NCBI GenBank assembly: GCA_965214125.1
Contig: CBDCBA010000013.1
Span: 1-61,318, forward strand
DNA: 61,318 bases
Source: CBDCBA01 sp965214125
GTDB lineage: Bacteria; Planctomycetota; Phycisphaerae; Tepidisphaerales; Tepidisphaeraceae
Reading direction: 5' to 3'
The position numbers were made by a program, and so were the translations under genes. A model generated the notes under the pieces. It saw only the letters and a program-made list of their open reading frames with translations. It did not search any database and was not told the DNA's origin. Positions 10,114-18,689 of this stretch are shown piece by piece (within the stretch, counting starts at the first letter, position 1; every line of letters starts with the position of its first letter).

Positions 10114-10133
10114 TCCACCCAAAGGACATCACC

Positions 10134-12249
10134 ATGAACCTCAGACAGACACGACCGCCCCGCTGGCTCGCCCTCCTCGCGACGCTCGCGTTGACACTCC
10201 TTGCCACAACGCCGTCGGCCCGCGCGGGCGGATTGCTCGTCGCCGACGGCGGCTTCGGCGGCCGGCTCGAAATCGTCAGCCACGACGCCGCCGTGACGGT
10301 GAACAATGGCATCGCCGTCACCACCGTCGACCAGGTCTTCCGCAATACGGAGAACCGCGTGGTCGAGGCCTTGTACGTCTTCCCCGTCCCGCGCGGCGCG
10401 AGCGTGGCCGACTTCTCCATGTGGATCGGCGGGCGCGAGATGACCGGCGAGGTCGTCGAGAAGCAGCGTGCTCGCGAGATTTACGAGAGTTACAAGCAGA
10501 CACGCAAGGATCCTGGCCTGCTCGAACAGGTGGATTACCGCACGTTCGAGATGCGCATCTTCCCCATCGCCGCCGGCGCTGAGCAGCGGGTGCGCCTGAC
10601 GTACTACCAGGAGCTCGACGTCGACCACGACGCGGCCACGTACGTATATCCGCTGGCGACCAGCGTGGTCGACGCCAAGGCCGACACGCGGGTGAACGGC
10701 CGGTTTTTCTTGAAGTTCGAGGTCAAGAGCGAGGTGCCGATCACCGCGCTCGCGTCGCCGAGCCACCCGGACGACTTCGCGATTGACCGGCCGACGCCGG
10801 AGTTTGCGGCCGCGACGTTGGAGCTGTCGGAGGGTGATCTCTCGCGCGACGTCGTGCTACGCCTCGAGGCGAAGCGGCCGATGACGGGCATTGACGTCGT
10901 CACCACCAAGCCACGCGGCGAGGACGGCTACTTCCAGCTCACCCTGACCGCAGGCGAAGAACTGGCGAAAGCGGACACGCTCGGGCAGGACTACGTCTTC
11001 GTGCTCGATGTCAGCGGCTCGATGCGCGACGACCGCAAGTTGGAGCTGAGCCTTGCCGCCGCCCGCACGTTCGTGGAGGGGCTGGGCGAGCAGGATCGCT
11101 TCGAGGTGCTGGCGTTCAACAGCGGGCTGACGAGCTTGTTCGACGCGTTGAGTGAAGCGAACCCTGCAAACTTCGCGGGAAGCGGCAAGTTTCCTTGATG
11201 GCCAGCGCGCCCGTGGCGGCACGCGGCTGCGGCCGGCGTTTGAGGCGGCCTACCGCTATGCGACCGATCCCGATCGCCCGCTGAACGTCGTGGTCTTGAG
11301 CGACGGCCTCGCCGAGCAGGCGACCGCGGCGGAACTGAGCGGCCTGATCAGCGGTCGGCCCGATCGCGTGCGCGTCTTCTGCATCGGCGTCGGCAACGAC
11401 GTGAACCGCCCGATGCTCGAGCAGATCGCCAAAACCAGCGGCGGTTTGGCGGCGTTCGTCAGCCCGGAGCAGGACCTTGCCCAAGCCGCGGCGGCGTTCC
11501 GGCGCAAGCTCTTGCGGCCCGTGGCGGCCGACCTCTCGCTGACCATTCGCGGCGCCGAGGTCTACGACGTCACGCCGCAGAAACTGCCTGATCTTTACCA
11601 CGGCATGCCGATTCGGGTCTACGGGCGCTACCGCAACGCGGGCGAGTCGAGCGTGACGCTGTCGGCGAACATCGACGGCCGCGACTTTTCGCAGGAGGTG
11701 CCCATCGACCTCGGCGACACGGGCGACGCGAACCCGGAGCTGGAGCGAATGTGGGCGTGGCACGTGGTGGACGAGCTGCTGAAGCAGGCCGACGCCGCGG
11801 GCCGGCGGACGCCGCAGGTGATCGACGAAATCGTGCGTCTCGGTAAGGCGTACTCCATCGTGACCGAGTACACGAGCTTCATCGTGCTGGAGAACGACGC
11901 CGAGTACCAGCGTTGGAACATCGAGCGGCGCAACGCGCTGCGCATCAAGCGGGACCGCGCGGCGCAGGCGACCGTGCGGGAGGCGTTCGCTCGCTTGCAG
12001 GACGAGGCGGCGCGGAAGGTCGGGCCGGCGCCTGATCCCGTGGCCGACGCTTCACCGAAGCCGGCGGTTCGCGACGTGTCGGCCCCGCAGCGCGAGGCGC
12101 AACCCATGCCGCGGCGCGACCGCTCGCGCGACTTCCGCCTGCCCACTCAAGGCGGCGGAGGCGGCGCAATCGACCCGATCCTGCTCCTTGGCATCCTCGG
12201 CCTTGCCGCAGCGGGAATCGCGACCGTTGCTCGGGGGGAACGCCAGTGA
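10134..12249 (+). CDS. VIT/VWA domain protein with GlyGly-CTERM-like tail, frameshifted
   Basis: ATG 10134 has a good Shine-Dalgarno site (AAAGGA). The order is: signal peptide (residues 1-31), VIT domain (VDQVFRNTENRVVEALYVFP, then EVVEKQRAREIYESYK), VWA domain with the MIDAS motif VLDVSGSMRDD, an Arg-rich linker, and a C-terminal tail of GGGGG, a ~20-residue hydrophobic helix and RGERQ. That tail has the Gly-rich/helix/basic plan of GlyGly-CTERM sorting signals. The frame breaks at a GGG (11177-11179). Dropping one G joins PANFA to EAASFLDGQRARGG and gives 704 residues. The stop overlaps the GTG of the rhombosortase-like gene. VIT/VWA proteins are surface proteins, and related ones in marine proteobacteria are sortase targets. 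Confidence 0.85.
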
Positions 12250-12917
12250 TCGGCCCGGTGCTGCAACCCGGAGCGGCGACGGCGAACAGCCGTCGTCGCT
12301 CCTTCTCATTCCCGTGGCTCACGTTGCTCGTAGCGGCGATGGCGTGCATCGCGCAGCTCGACGCGCCGCGCTGGCAGCTTGACTTGCTCGCCGTCGCTTT
12401 CGAACCGTGGCGTTGGCTGACGGGCCACCTTGTTCACTGGGATCGGTCGCACTTCGCCTACGACCTGCTGGCGTTCCTGATGTTGGGAGCGATGGCCGAG
12501 CAGTTCTCGCGCCGGCGCATGCTCGCGGCGATGCTGCTCGCAGCCGTCGTGGGATCGATCGCCTTCGCGTGGTTTCACCCAGACCTGCTGCGTTACCGCG
12601 GCTTGAGCGGGATCGACTCCGCGTTGTTCGTGGTGGTGTTGCTTGGCATCGCGCGTCGCTCCCGATGGGGGGCGGCTACGACGATCGCCGGGATCATGGG
12701 GTTGGCACTGAAAATCGGGTACGAACTCGTTCAACAACAGACTGTCTTCGCCGCGTCGAGCGAGTGGACCAACGTCCCGATCGTCCACCTCGTTGGCGCG
12801 TGCGTTGGCCTCATCGTCGGCGGCGCGGTTACGCGGGATGGCTCGCGAGCAGCAGGACCGCAAGGTCCGCGTTCAGGTTGGGGTCGTCCGCGACGGTGCG
12901 CTGCTCCGCCGTGTTGA
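12246..12917 (+). CDS. rrtA: Rhombosortase-like rhomboid intramembrane protease
   Basis: About 223 residues with six predicted membrane segments and rhomboid signatures. These are GHLVHWDRSHFAYDLLAFL (residues ~59-77), the catalytic Ser121 in YRGLSGIDS, and the catalytic His181 in VPIVHLVGACVG. The HW-x-H-x-x-x-DLLAF arrangement and small size resemble rhombosortases, which process GlyGly-CTERM proteins, more than housekeeping rhomboids. The GTG start overlaps the TGA of the VIT/VWA gene (GTGA), so translation is coupled and that protein is the obvious substrate. The last ~30 codons overlap the convergent metXW by 89 bp and look non-conserved (Arg/Pro rich). Confidence 0.8.
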   Translation: MIGPVLQPGAATANSRRRSFSFPWLTLLVAAMACIAQLDAPRWQLDLLAVAFEPWRWLTGHLVHWDRSHFAYDLLAFLMLGAMAEQFSRRRMLAAMLLAAVVGSIAFAWFHPDLLRYRGLSGIDSALFVVVLLGIARRSRWGAATTIAGIMGLALKIGYELVQQQTVFAASSEWTNVPIVHLVGACVGLIVGGAVTRDGSRAAGPQGPRSGWGRPRRCAAPPC

Positions 12918-14595
12918 GATAGACCGAGCGTTCGACCCGAATGTTCATCGCGACGCAAAGGTCCTCGAAGTCGGCGATGCTCGGGTAGCGGCGATTGGGC
13001 GAGTCGTACCACTCAAAGCTGTACGGCCCCGGCAGCTTCGGGCTGCGGCCTTGCTTTGCAAGCATGTCGCGCAGCGGGGCAAAGGCAAAGTTGGGGAAGC
13101 TTACAATCGCCCGCCGGCCCACGCGAAGCAACTCGCGCAGGACGGCGGTCGTGTTCTCGACGCTTTGCAGCGTTTGGCTGAGGATCACCGCGTCCCACTG
13201 GCCGTCGTCGAAGAAGGCCAGCGGCTGGTTCAGGTCGGCGTCGATCGCGTCGTGGCCGCGCTCGACGGCACGCAGTACGTTCGCCGTCGCGACATCGACA
13301 CCTGCCAGCGGCGTGTGGCCGCGTTCGCGCAGCAGGTCCAGCAGCGCGCCGTCGCCGCAGCCAAGGTCGAGCACGCTGCAGCCGGGTTCGAGCAAGTCGA
13401 GGATGACCGCGTGGTCGATGCGGTGAGCGTCGAACAGGCGTGTCTCGGCGCCGATCGCTTCGCCGGGCTGTGAGGCGGACCCGTCGTTGCCGCCGAGAAT
13501 TGCCCCGATGAACCCGCCGTACTGCTCGACCTCGTCTGGCAGCAGGAACGCGTCGTGCCCGCCCGCGCTGGTGACTTCAAGGTAGCTCACCCGCCGCCCG
13601 GCGCGGCTGAGGCCCTGCACCATCAGGCGGCTCTGCTCCGGCGGGAAGAGCCAGTCGCTGCTGAAGCTGACGACCCCGAAGCGCGTGTGCGGATCCGTGT
13701 CGCGTGAGAAGCAGTCGGCGAGGTCGTCGCAACTGGCGCCAAGGTCGAAGCGGTCCATCGCCCGCGTGAGCGTGACGTAGCTGTTGGCGTCGAAGCGGTC
13801 GACGAACTTTTCTCCCTGGTGCGCGAGGTAGCTGCCGACGCCGTAGAGCTTTTCAAAGTCGCTCGCGATGTCGCGCGGCTTGTCGCGCTGGGGGTCGAAC
13901 TTGCTCGTCATGCCGTCGCGCGACAGGTAGGTGATGTGCGCGAGCATGCGGGCGAGCGCCAGGCCGACGGCGGGCTTGGTCGGCTCGTCGTAGTAGTCGC
14001 CGCCGTGAAAGTGCGGGTCGCGGAGGATCGCGTTGCGGCCGACGACGTCGAAGGCGAGCGACTGGCTCGTGAGGCGCGGGCTGGTGGCGACGAGCAGGCA
14101 GTTGGCGACCATTTGGCCGTGCCGCGTCGCCCACGTCAGCGCCTGCTGGCCGCCCATGCTGCCGCCGACGACGCCGTGCAAACGCTCGATGCGGAGGTGC
14201 TCGACGAGGCGGCGTTGCACCTCGACGGCGTCGGCCATCGTGATGTCCGGGAAGCTCGCCCCCCACCGCCGGCCCGTCGCCGAGTCGACGCTGCCCGGCC
14301 CGGTTGTGCCGCGGCAACCGCCCAGCGTATTGGAGCAGATCACGAAGTAGCGGTTCGTGTCGATCGCCTGGCCAGGCCCGACGACGATGTCCCACCAGCC
14401 GGGCTCGTCCGTGGCATCGTGTCGAGCCACGTGCGCGTCGCCGCTGAGAGCGTGGCAAATGAGGACGGCGTTGGAGCGATCGGCGTCGAGGGTGCCCCAG
14501 GTTTCGTAGCCGACCTCAGGCGTCGCAAGAACGCCGCCCGCCTCCAGGGGAAGCGGGCGGTCACTAGTGAAGGTCCGCGCGTGGCTCGTCCGCAC
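12829..14595 (-). CDS. metX: MetX-MetW fusion: homoserine O-acyltransferase + methyltransferase-like MetW
   Basis: A 588-residue fusion. Residues 1 to ~370 are MetX, an alpha/beta hydrolase that acylates homoserine for methionine synthesis: LICHALSGDAHVA, the nucleophile Ser (~146) in GGSMGGQQALTWA, Asp in VSFSSDWLFPPEQ, and His (~346) in SAGGHDAFLLPD. Residues ~395-588 are MetW, with the SAM-binding motif VLDLGCGDGALLDLL and ILSQTLQSVENT. MetW is usually a separate gene next to metX and is needed for acyltransferase function in some bacteria. A fused pair guarantees 1:1 supply. No lesion is seen at the junction. Confidence 0.92.
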   Translation of the reverse strand: MRTSHARTFTSDRPLPLEAGGVLATPEVGYETWGTLDADRSNAVLICHALSGDAHVARHDATDEPGWWDIVVGPGQAIDTNRYFVICSNTLGGCRGTTGPGSVDSATGRRWGASFPDITMADAVEVQRRLVEHLRIERLHGVVGGSMGGQQALTWATRHGQMVANCLLVATSPRLTSQSLAFDVVGRNAILRDPHFHGGDYYDEPTKPAVGLALARMLAHITYLSRDGMTSKFDPQRDKPRDIASDFEKLYGVGSYLAHQGEKFVDRFDANSYVTLTRAMDRFDLGASCDDLADCFSRDTDPHTRFGVVSFSSDWLFPPEQSRLMVQGLSRAGRRVSYLEVTSAGGHDAFLLPDEVEQYGGFIGAILGGNDGSASQPGEAIGAETRLFDAHRIDHAVILDLLEPGCSVLDLGCGDGALLDLLRERGHTPLAGVDVATANVLRAVERGHDAIDADLNQPLAFFDDGQWDAVILSQTLQSVENTTAVLRELLRVGRRAIVSFPNFAFAPLRDMLAKQGRSPKLPGPYSFEWYDSPNRRYPSIADFEDLCVAMNIRVERSVYLNTAEQRTVADDPNLNADLAVLLLASHPA

Positions 14596-14633
14596 GCACG
14601 ACCATAGCGGCGTCGCGTCGGATGCGTGGAGGC

Positions 14634-15113
14634 TTAGTCCGGCACGACGATGGAGAAGGAGCCGCCGCTGGGCGCGACGATCTTCTTGATCGCCGCGACC
14701 TTCTCGGCGTTGGCTTCAACGGCGGCATCGACCCACTCCGAGTCGCCGGGTTTCTTGTAGAGCATCGGCGGCACGCCGATGCGGGCGCCGGTTTCCTCGA
14801 CCTCGATCGCCTTTTGACGATCCTCCTCGCTTTTGAACTTGGTCAGGTAGGCGACGAACTCCTCGCCCGTCTCCCGATCGCGTGCGACGACGGCACGCAC
14901 CGCCTCGGTTCCGTCCTTTGTGAACGGCGCCGGCTGGCTTTCGTCGACGAAGTAGGTTGCGCCGTTGTCGGTCGAGTAATACGACGGCTGAACGACACCC
15001 GATTGGTGGCCGCCGCTCAGGAACACGAAGTACGCGAGGACGCCGACAACGATAAGGCCGATGCCGGCAAGCCAGGGCATGGGGTTCTTGTTAATCGTCT
15101 CTCTCAGGCTCAT
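14634..15113 (-). CDS. Single-pass membrane protein of unknown function
   Basis: From ATG 15113 the product has 159 residues. A short basic cytoplasmic start (MSLRETINKNPMPW) is followed by one transmembrane helix (LAGIGLIVVGVLAYFVFLSG). The soluble domain of ~120 residues contains YYSTDNGATYFVDESQP and YKKPGDSEWVDAAV. The frame extends further upstream, but that part would cross strong hairpins and is not conserved-looking. I do not recognise a family. It lies between a pseudopilin-like gene and metXW, all on the minus strand. Confidence 0.75.
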   Translation of the reverse strand: MSLRETINKNPMPWLAGIGLIVVGVLAYFVFLSGGHQSGVVQPSYYSTDNGATYFVDESQPAPFTKDGTEAVRAVVARDRETGEEFVAYLTKFKSEEDRQKAIEVEETGARIGVPPMLYKKPGDSEWVDAAVEANAEKVAAIKKIVAPSGGSFSIVVPD

Positions 15114-15155
15114 TTGCTGGTCCGGTTGGTGCAGTGGGTGATGGGAGGTGGGAGG

Positions 15156-15252
15156 GGCAGACCCGAACGCGCGGGTTCGCCACGCCCGGCTGAAGCTGGG
15201 CGTGGCGAAAGCGAGTCTGCCGGGTTCCGGTCCGACGCAAAGGCGTCGGTCC
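15156..15252 (-). terminator. Two strong hairpins between a pseudopilin gene and the next gene
   Basis: Reading the minus strand, hairpin A (15229-15252) has 10-bp arms (GGTCCGACGC/GCGTCGGTCC, one mismatch) and a 4-base loop. Hairpin B has an inner perfect 10-bp stem CGCCACGCCC/GGGCGTGGCG (15178-15187 with 15198-15207) inside an outer GGCAGAC/GTCTGCC pair (15156-15162 with 15215-15221). They lie directly downstream of the pseudopilin-like gene and would terminate or stabilise its transcript. There is no U-tract. Confidence 0.6.
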
Positions 15253-15261
15253 GTCACGCGA

Positions 15262-16236
15262 TCAATAGAAGAAGTAGGCGCCGCTGCCGACGCCGCCACC
15301 GATGCCGTGGTAGGAGAAGGTGTCGGGCGCCTTGCCGACGACGTGGCCGTCAGTGTACAGCACGTTCAGGCGAATACCGGTGCCGCCCGAGATGATTTCC
15401 GCACGCGGAATCTCAACACCGTTCTCCTTGTAAAGCGGGTCCGCCTGAGCGAGCTCCGGCCGCCACTTGTCGGCACCGTGGTTCCACAGGTACTTGATGC
15501 CGCCCAGCGGCGAGTCGTACTGCACCATCGCCCGGTCCATCATCAGCGGCGGGTTGGCGTCGACGCCGTTGCCGACGTCGGTCTTGTCGATGATCTTGCT
15601 GACCTCGTAGGGGAACTCGTTCCCACTGTCGCCACGCAGCCGCGAGAAGGCGAGGTGGTAGCTGCCGAAGTCGACGAGCGTGCCGGGCATCGGCCAGCCG
15701 AAGCGCTCCTGCGTGGTCAGGGGCTTCTTTGAGTCGCGGGTGTTCAATGCCGCGGCATAGAGATCCCTCACGTCGCTCCATTCGTGCTGGTTGTAGCCAG
15801 GCTGCTCGACCGTTTCCCCAAAACCATTCCACGCCACCTGAAGGGCCGGGCCGTCCTGGAACTGTCGCCCGACGACCTCCGGGCACTCGAAGCTGTCGCG
15901 CGGCACCATGTCGAACTCGGCGACCAAGCGGTAGTAGTCGCCACCGAACATGTAGGAGAACCACCACGGGTCGAACGGATCGCCGGTCGCTGGGTCGAAG
16001 TTCTGTTGAGCGCGGGGCAGGAACAGGTCGTTCTCGTTCGCGAACATGTGCGACGCCTGCCCGATCGAGCGAAGGTTGGCGGCGCAGACGATCTGCTTGG
16101 CGCTCTTGCGGGCCTGGCTGAGCGTGGGCAGAAGAATGCCGATCAGCAGCGCGATGATGCCGATCACGACCAGAAGCTCCACCAGGGTGAAGCCGACGCG
16201 ACGGCGCGGGCCGTGCGAAATGGATGGACTAAACAC
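15262..16236 (-). CDS. Prepilin-type N-terminal cleavage/methylation protein
   Basis: 324 residues. The leader MFSPSISHGPRRRVG is followed by FTLVELLVVIGIIALLIGIL, cleaved by prepilin peptidase after Gly. ARKSAKQIVCAANLRSIGQA follows the helix. The tail has LNVLYTDGHVVGKAPD, the H-x-DG-type element, and ends in GGGVGSGAYFFY. This architecture is heavily multiplied in planctomycetes and is thought to build envelope or secretion structures. The ffh gene is divergent across a 300-bp gap. Confidence 0.88.
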   Translation of the reverse strand: MFSPSISHGPRRRVGFTLVELLVVIGIIALLIGILLPTLSQARKSAKQIVCAANLRSIGQASHMFANENDLFLPRAQQNFDPATGDPFDPWWFSYMFGGDYYRLVAEFDMVPRDSFECPEVVGRQFQDGPALQVAWNGFGETVEQPGYNQHEWSDVRDLYAAALNTRDSKKPLTTQERFGWPMPGTLVDFGSYHLAFSRLRGDSGNEFPYEVSKIIDKTDVGNGVDANPPLMMDRAMVQYDSPLGGIKYLWNHGADKWRPELAQADPLYKENGVEIPRAEIISGGTGIRLNVLYTDGHVVGKAPDTFSYHGIGGGVGSGAYFFY

Positions 16237-16321
16237 GGGTGCCTCCTCAGGCGGCCGGTTGACGGCAAAGAATCACTGCAAGACGCGACCGGCGCGGCGC
16301 GCTCGTGCAGGTTGACAGCCA

Positions 16322-16373
16322 GGCGATTTGTGCTGAATCGCCGGAGTGATCGCACTCCGCGGGCGGAAACCCG
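16322..16373. other. Three consecutive hairpins upstream of ffh
   Basis: In the 300-bp gap between the pseudopilin-like gene and ffh there are three stem-loops back to back. They are GGCGATT/AATCGCC (16322-16342, 7-base loop), GGAGTG/CACTCC (16343-16358, 4-base loop) and CGGG/CCCG (16360-16373). The rest of the gap shows another GC-rich foldable stretch near 16420-16460 but no recognisable RNA family. I looked for the SRP RNA apical motif because of ffh and did not find it. The hairpins could be a structured leader or small RNA. Confidence 0.4.
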
Positions 16374-16536
16374 TGGCCGGTCCGTCTCCCCCCACCCACA
16401 TGTTCGTTGCCCGTCGGGCGACAGATGCAGGCGGTCCTCCCAGGCGGACCCGCCCAGCTTATCTGGCGTTCATTCGAAACGCAAGCGTTCACGCATGCTC
16501 CCTCACCCGCGTGCGGCGCAACAGCTACCATCGACC

Positions 16537-18026
16537 ATGCTCGAAGCTCTGACCGAACGCTTCCAGGGAGCCCTGCGCAACCTCGCCGGGCGCGGCCAAA
16601 TCACCGAAGAGAACGTCCGCGAGGCCATGCGGGAGGTGCGCACCGCCCTGCTCGAGGCCGACGTGAACCTGGAGGTCGTCCAGGAGTTCACCAAGAACGT
16701 GACCGACAAGGCGATGGGCCTGGACGTCGCCAAAAGCGTCAAGGCCGCGGACCTGATGGTCAAGATCGTCTACGACGAGCTCGTGCAACTGCTCGGGCCC
16801 GTCGACGCCAAGGTCTACACCGTCGAGCCGGGGCCAACGATCGTGATGATGGCGGGGCTGCAAGGGTCGGGCAAGACGACCACCTGCGGCAAGCTCGCGC
16901 GGCACCTGACCAAGCGCGGGCACAACGTGATGCTGGGCGCAGTCGACCTGCAACGCCCCGCCGCCATCGACCAGCTCATGGTCGTGGGCGAGCAGGCGGG
17001 CGTGCCGGTGTATGCCGACAAGGCCAAGGCCGCCGAAACACGGCAATGTGGCCAAGGGGGCGGCCGTCAGCGTCGCCCGCGCCGCGGTGAAGGAGGCCAA
17101 GGCGCAGGGGCAGGGACATCCTGATCCTCGACACCGCCGGCCGGCTCAGCATTGACGACGAGCTCATGGGCGAGCTCGCCGACGTGAACAAGGCCGTCGG
17201 GGCGCACCAGATTTACCTCGTCCTCGACAGCATGACCGGCCAGGACGCCGTCGCGACGGCCAAGGCGTTCAACGAACGATTGGAACTCGATGGCCTGATC
17301 CTCACCAAGTTCGACTCCGACACGCGCGGCGGGGCGCTGCTGAGCGCGAAGTACGTTACCGGCAAGCCCGTCAAGTTCCTCGGCACCGGCGAAAAGCTCG
17401 ACGGCCTCGAGGAGTTCCGCCCCGAGGGCACGGCCCAGCGCATCCTGGGCGCGGGCGACCTGATGGGCCTGGTCGAGCAGGTCAAGGACAAGCTCGACGA
17501 GGAGGAGTTACAGCGCCAGCAAGAAAAGATGATGAAGGGGGAGCTCACGCTCGACGACTTCATGAGCCAGATGGGCCAGATCAAGAAGCTCGGCAGCATG
17601 AGCAAGGTGATGGGGATGATCCCCGGCATGAGCGAGATGGCCAAGGCTAGCAGCATGGCCGGGCCGGAGATGGAGACGATGATGGCCCAAATGCGGTCAA
17701 TCTACGACTCGATGAGCAAGGTTGAGCGCAAGAAGCCCGCCCTGCTCGACCACAGTCGCCGCCGGCGCATCGCGGGCGGCAGCGGGCGCGACACCGGCGA
17801 CGTGAGCCAGTTCATGAAGCAGTTCGAGGCGATGCGGGGGCTGACCAAGCAGATGAGCGGCGGCGGCGTCGGACGGATGCGCAGCCTCGTCGGCGGCCTG
17901 ATGGGCGGCGGCCTCAACGGCATGGCCGCCGCCGGCCAACGCGGCGGCGGGGCCAACCCGTTCAAGGCGAAGGGCTCCACCCGCACCGCGAAGAAAGCCC
18001 GCAACAAGAAGGGCCGGCGGCGGTAG
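16537..18026 (+). CDS. ffh: Signal recognition particle GTPase Ffh, two frameshifts in this sequence
   Basis: The product is 495 residues after correction. The N domain (LTERFQGALRNLAGRGQITE) leads to G1 MMAGLQGSGKTTTCGKLA, VDLQRPAAIDQL, the G3 region ILILDTAGRLSIDDE, ILTKFDSDTRGGALLS, and the Met-rich M domain (MSKVMGMIPGMSEMAK and GLTKQMSGGG). The G domain is interrupted twice within ~75 bp. An extra base near 17039 (should read AETGNVAKGAAV) and another near 17111 (should read AQGRDILILDTAG) cause this. Ffh is essential for membrane-protein targeting, so consensus error is the likely cause. The C-terminus is extended and Arg/Gly/Lys-rich. Confidence 0.95.
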
Positions 18027-18035
18027 ACTTCCGCC

Positions 18036-18689
18036 ATGCCCGCCACCACGTTGCCGAACGAGCGCGACATTGACTGGTCGCGCCCCGTCCACATGACGTT
18101 CGAGCAGTTCCTTGACTTTGAAGAGCAGAGCGAGGAGAAGCACGAGTACGTCGACGGCCTCGTCATCCCGCTCACCCGCCTGATCGCCGATAGCGGCGGG
18201 AGCATGGAGCACAGCACCGTGAAGGTGAACCTCGTCGCCGAGGGACGCGCCAAAACAACGGGCACGCCCTGCCGCGTCTTCGATAGCGACCTTGCCGTCA
18301 AGCGTCGCAACCTGCGTAAGTATCGCTACCCCGACATGACGATCGTCTGCGGCGAGCCGCAGCTCGACCCGAACGTCAGCCGGCGCCGCGCGATCAACAA
18401 TCCGTCGATCCTGTTCGAAGTGCTCTCTTCGACGACCGCCGACACCGATCGAACGGAGAAGCTGGTTGAATACGCCGCGTTCAACTCGTTCCTCGCCTAC
18501 GTCCAGATCGAAACGCTTCGCCCGTTCGCTCACATCCTCCGGCCGGGCGACGACGGGGGATGGCGACTTGAGACGGCGGATGGTCTCGACGACGTGCTTC
18601 GCCTGCGAGACATCGATGTCGAGTTGTCGATGGCTGAGCTCTACCGAGACGTGGACTTCGCCGCCGCCCGCGCGGCGCGGGCCGACTAG
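18036..18689 (+). CDS. Uma2-family (DUF820) nuclease-fold protein
   Basis: 217 residues. The pattern is that of Uma2/DUF820: MTFEQFLDFEEQSEEKHEYVDG (the Glu-Tyr-x-Asp-Gly element), YRYPDMTIVCGEPQ with the conserved Pro-Asp, NPSILFEVLSSTTADTDRTEK (the E-V-L-S motif), YAAFNSFLAYVQIE. The fold is PD-(D/E)XK-like, but the biological role is unknown. It begins 10 bp after ffh and ends overlapping the convergent DAHP synthase by 4 bp. Confidence 0.88.
   Translation: MPATTLPNERDIDWSRPVHMTFEQFLDFEEQSEEKHEYVDGLVIPLTRLIADSGGSMEHSTVKVNLVAEGRAKTTGTPCRVFDSDLAVKRRNLRKYRYPDMTIVCGEPQLDPNVSRRRAINNPSILFEVLSSTTADTDRTEKLVEYAAFNSFLAYVQIETLRPFAHILRPGDDGGWRLETADGLDDVLRLRDIDVELSMAELYRDVDFAAARAARAD

Noticed and set aside
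10134..12249. Sortase (LPXTG) target
   Set aside because: No LPXTG-like pentapeptide precedes the tail, and no sortase gene is nearby. The tail is Gly-rich with a rhomboid gene attached.
16237..16536. SRP (4.5S) RNA gene next to ffh
   Set aside because: The conserved apical loop (GGAA...GCAG-type symmetric region) is absent from the hairpins.
17035..17115. Programmed frameshifting in ffh
   Set aside because: Two separate single-base insertions in different contexts are needed, neither at a known slippery site. A consensus error explains both more simply.
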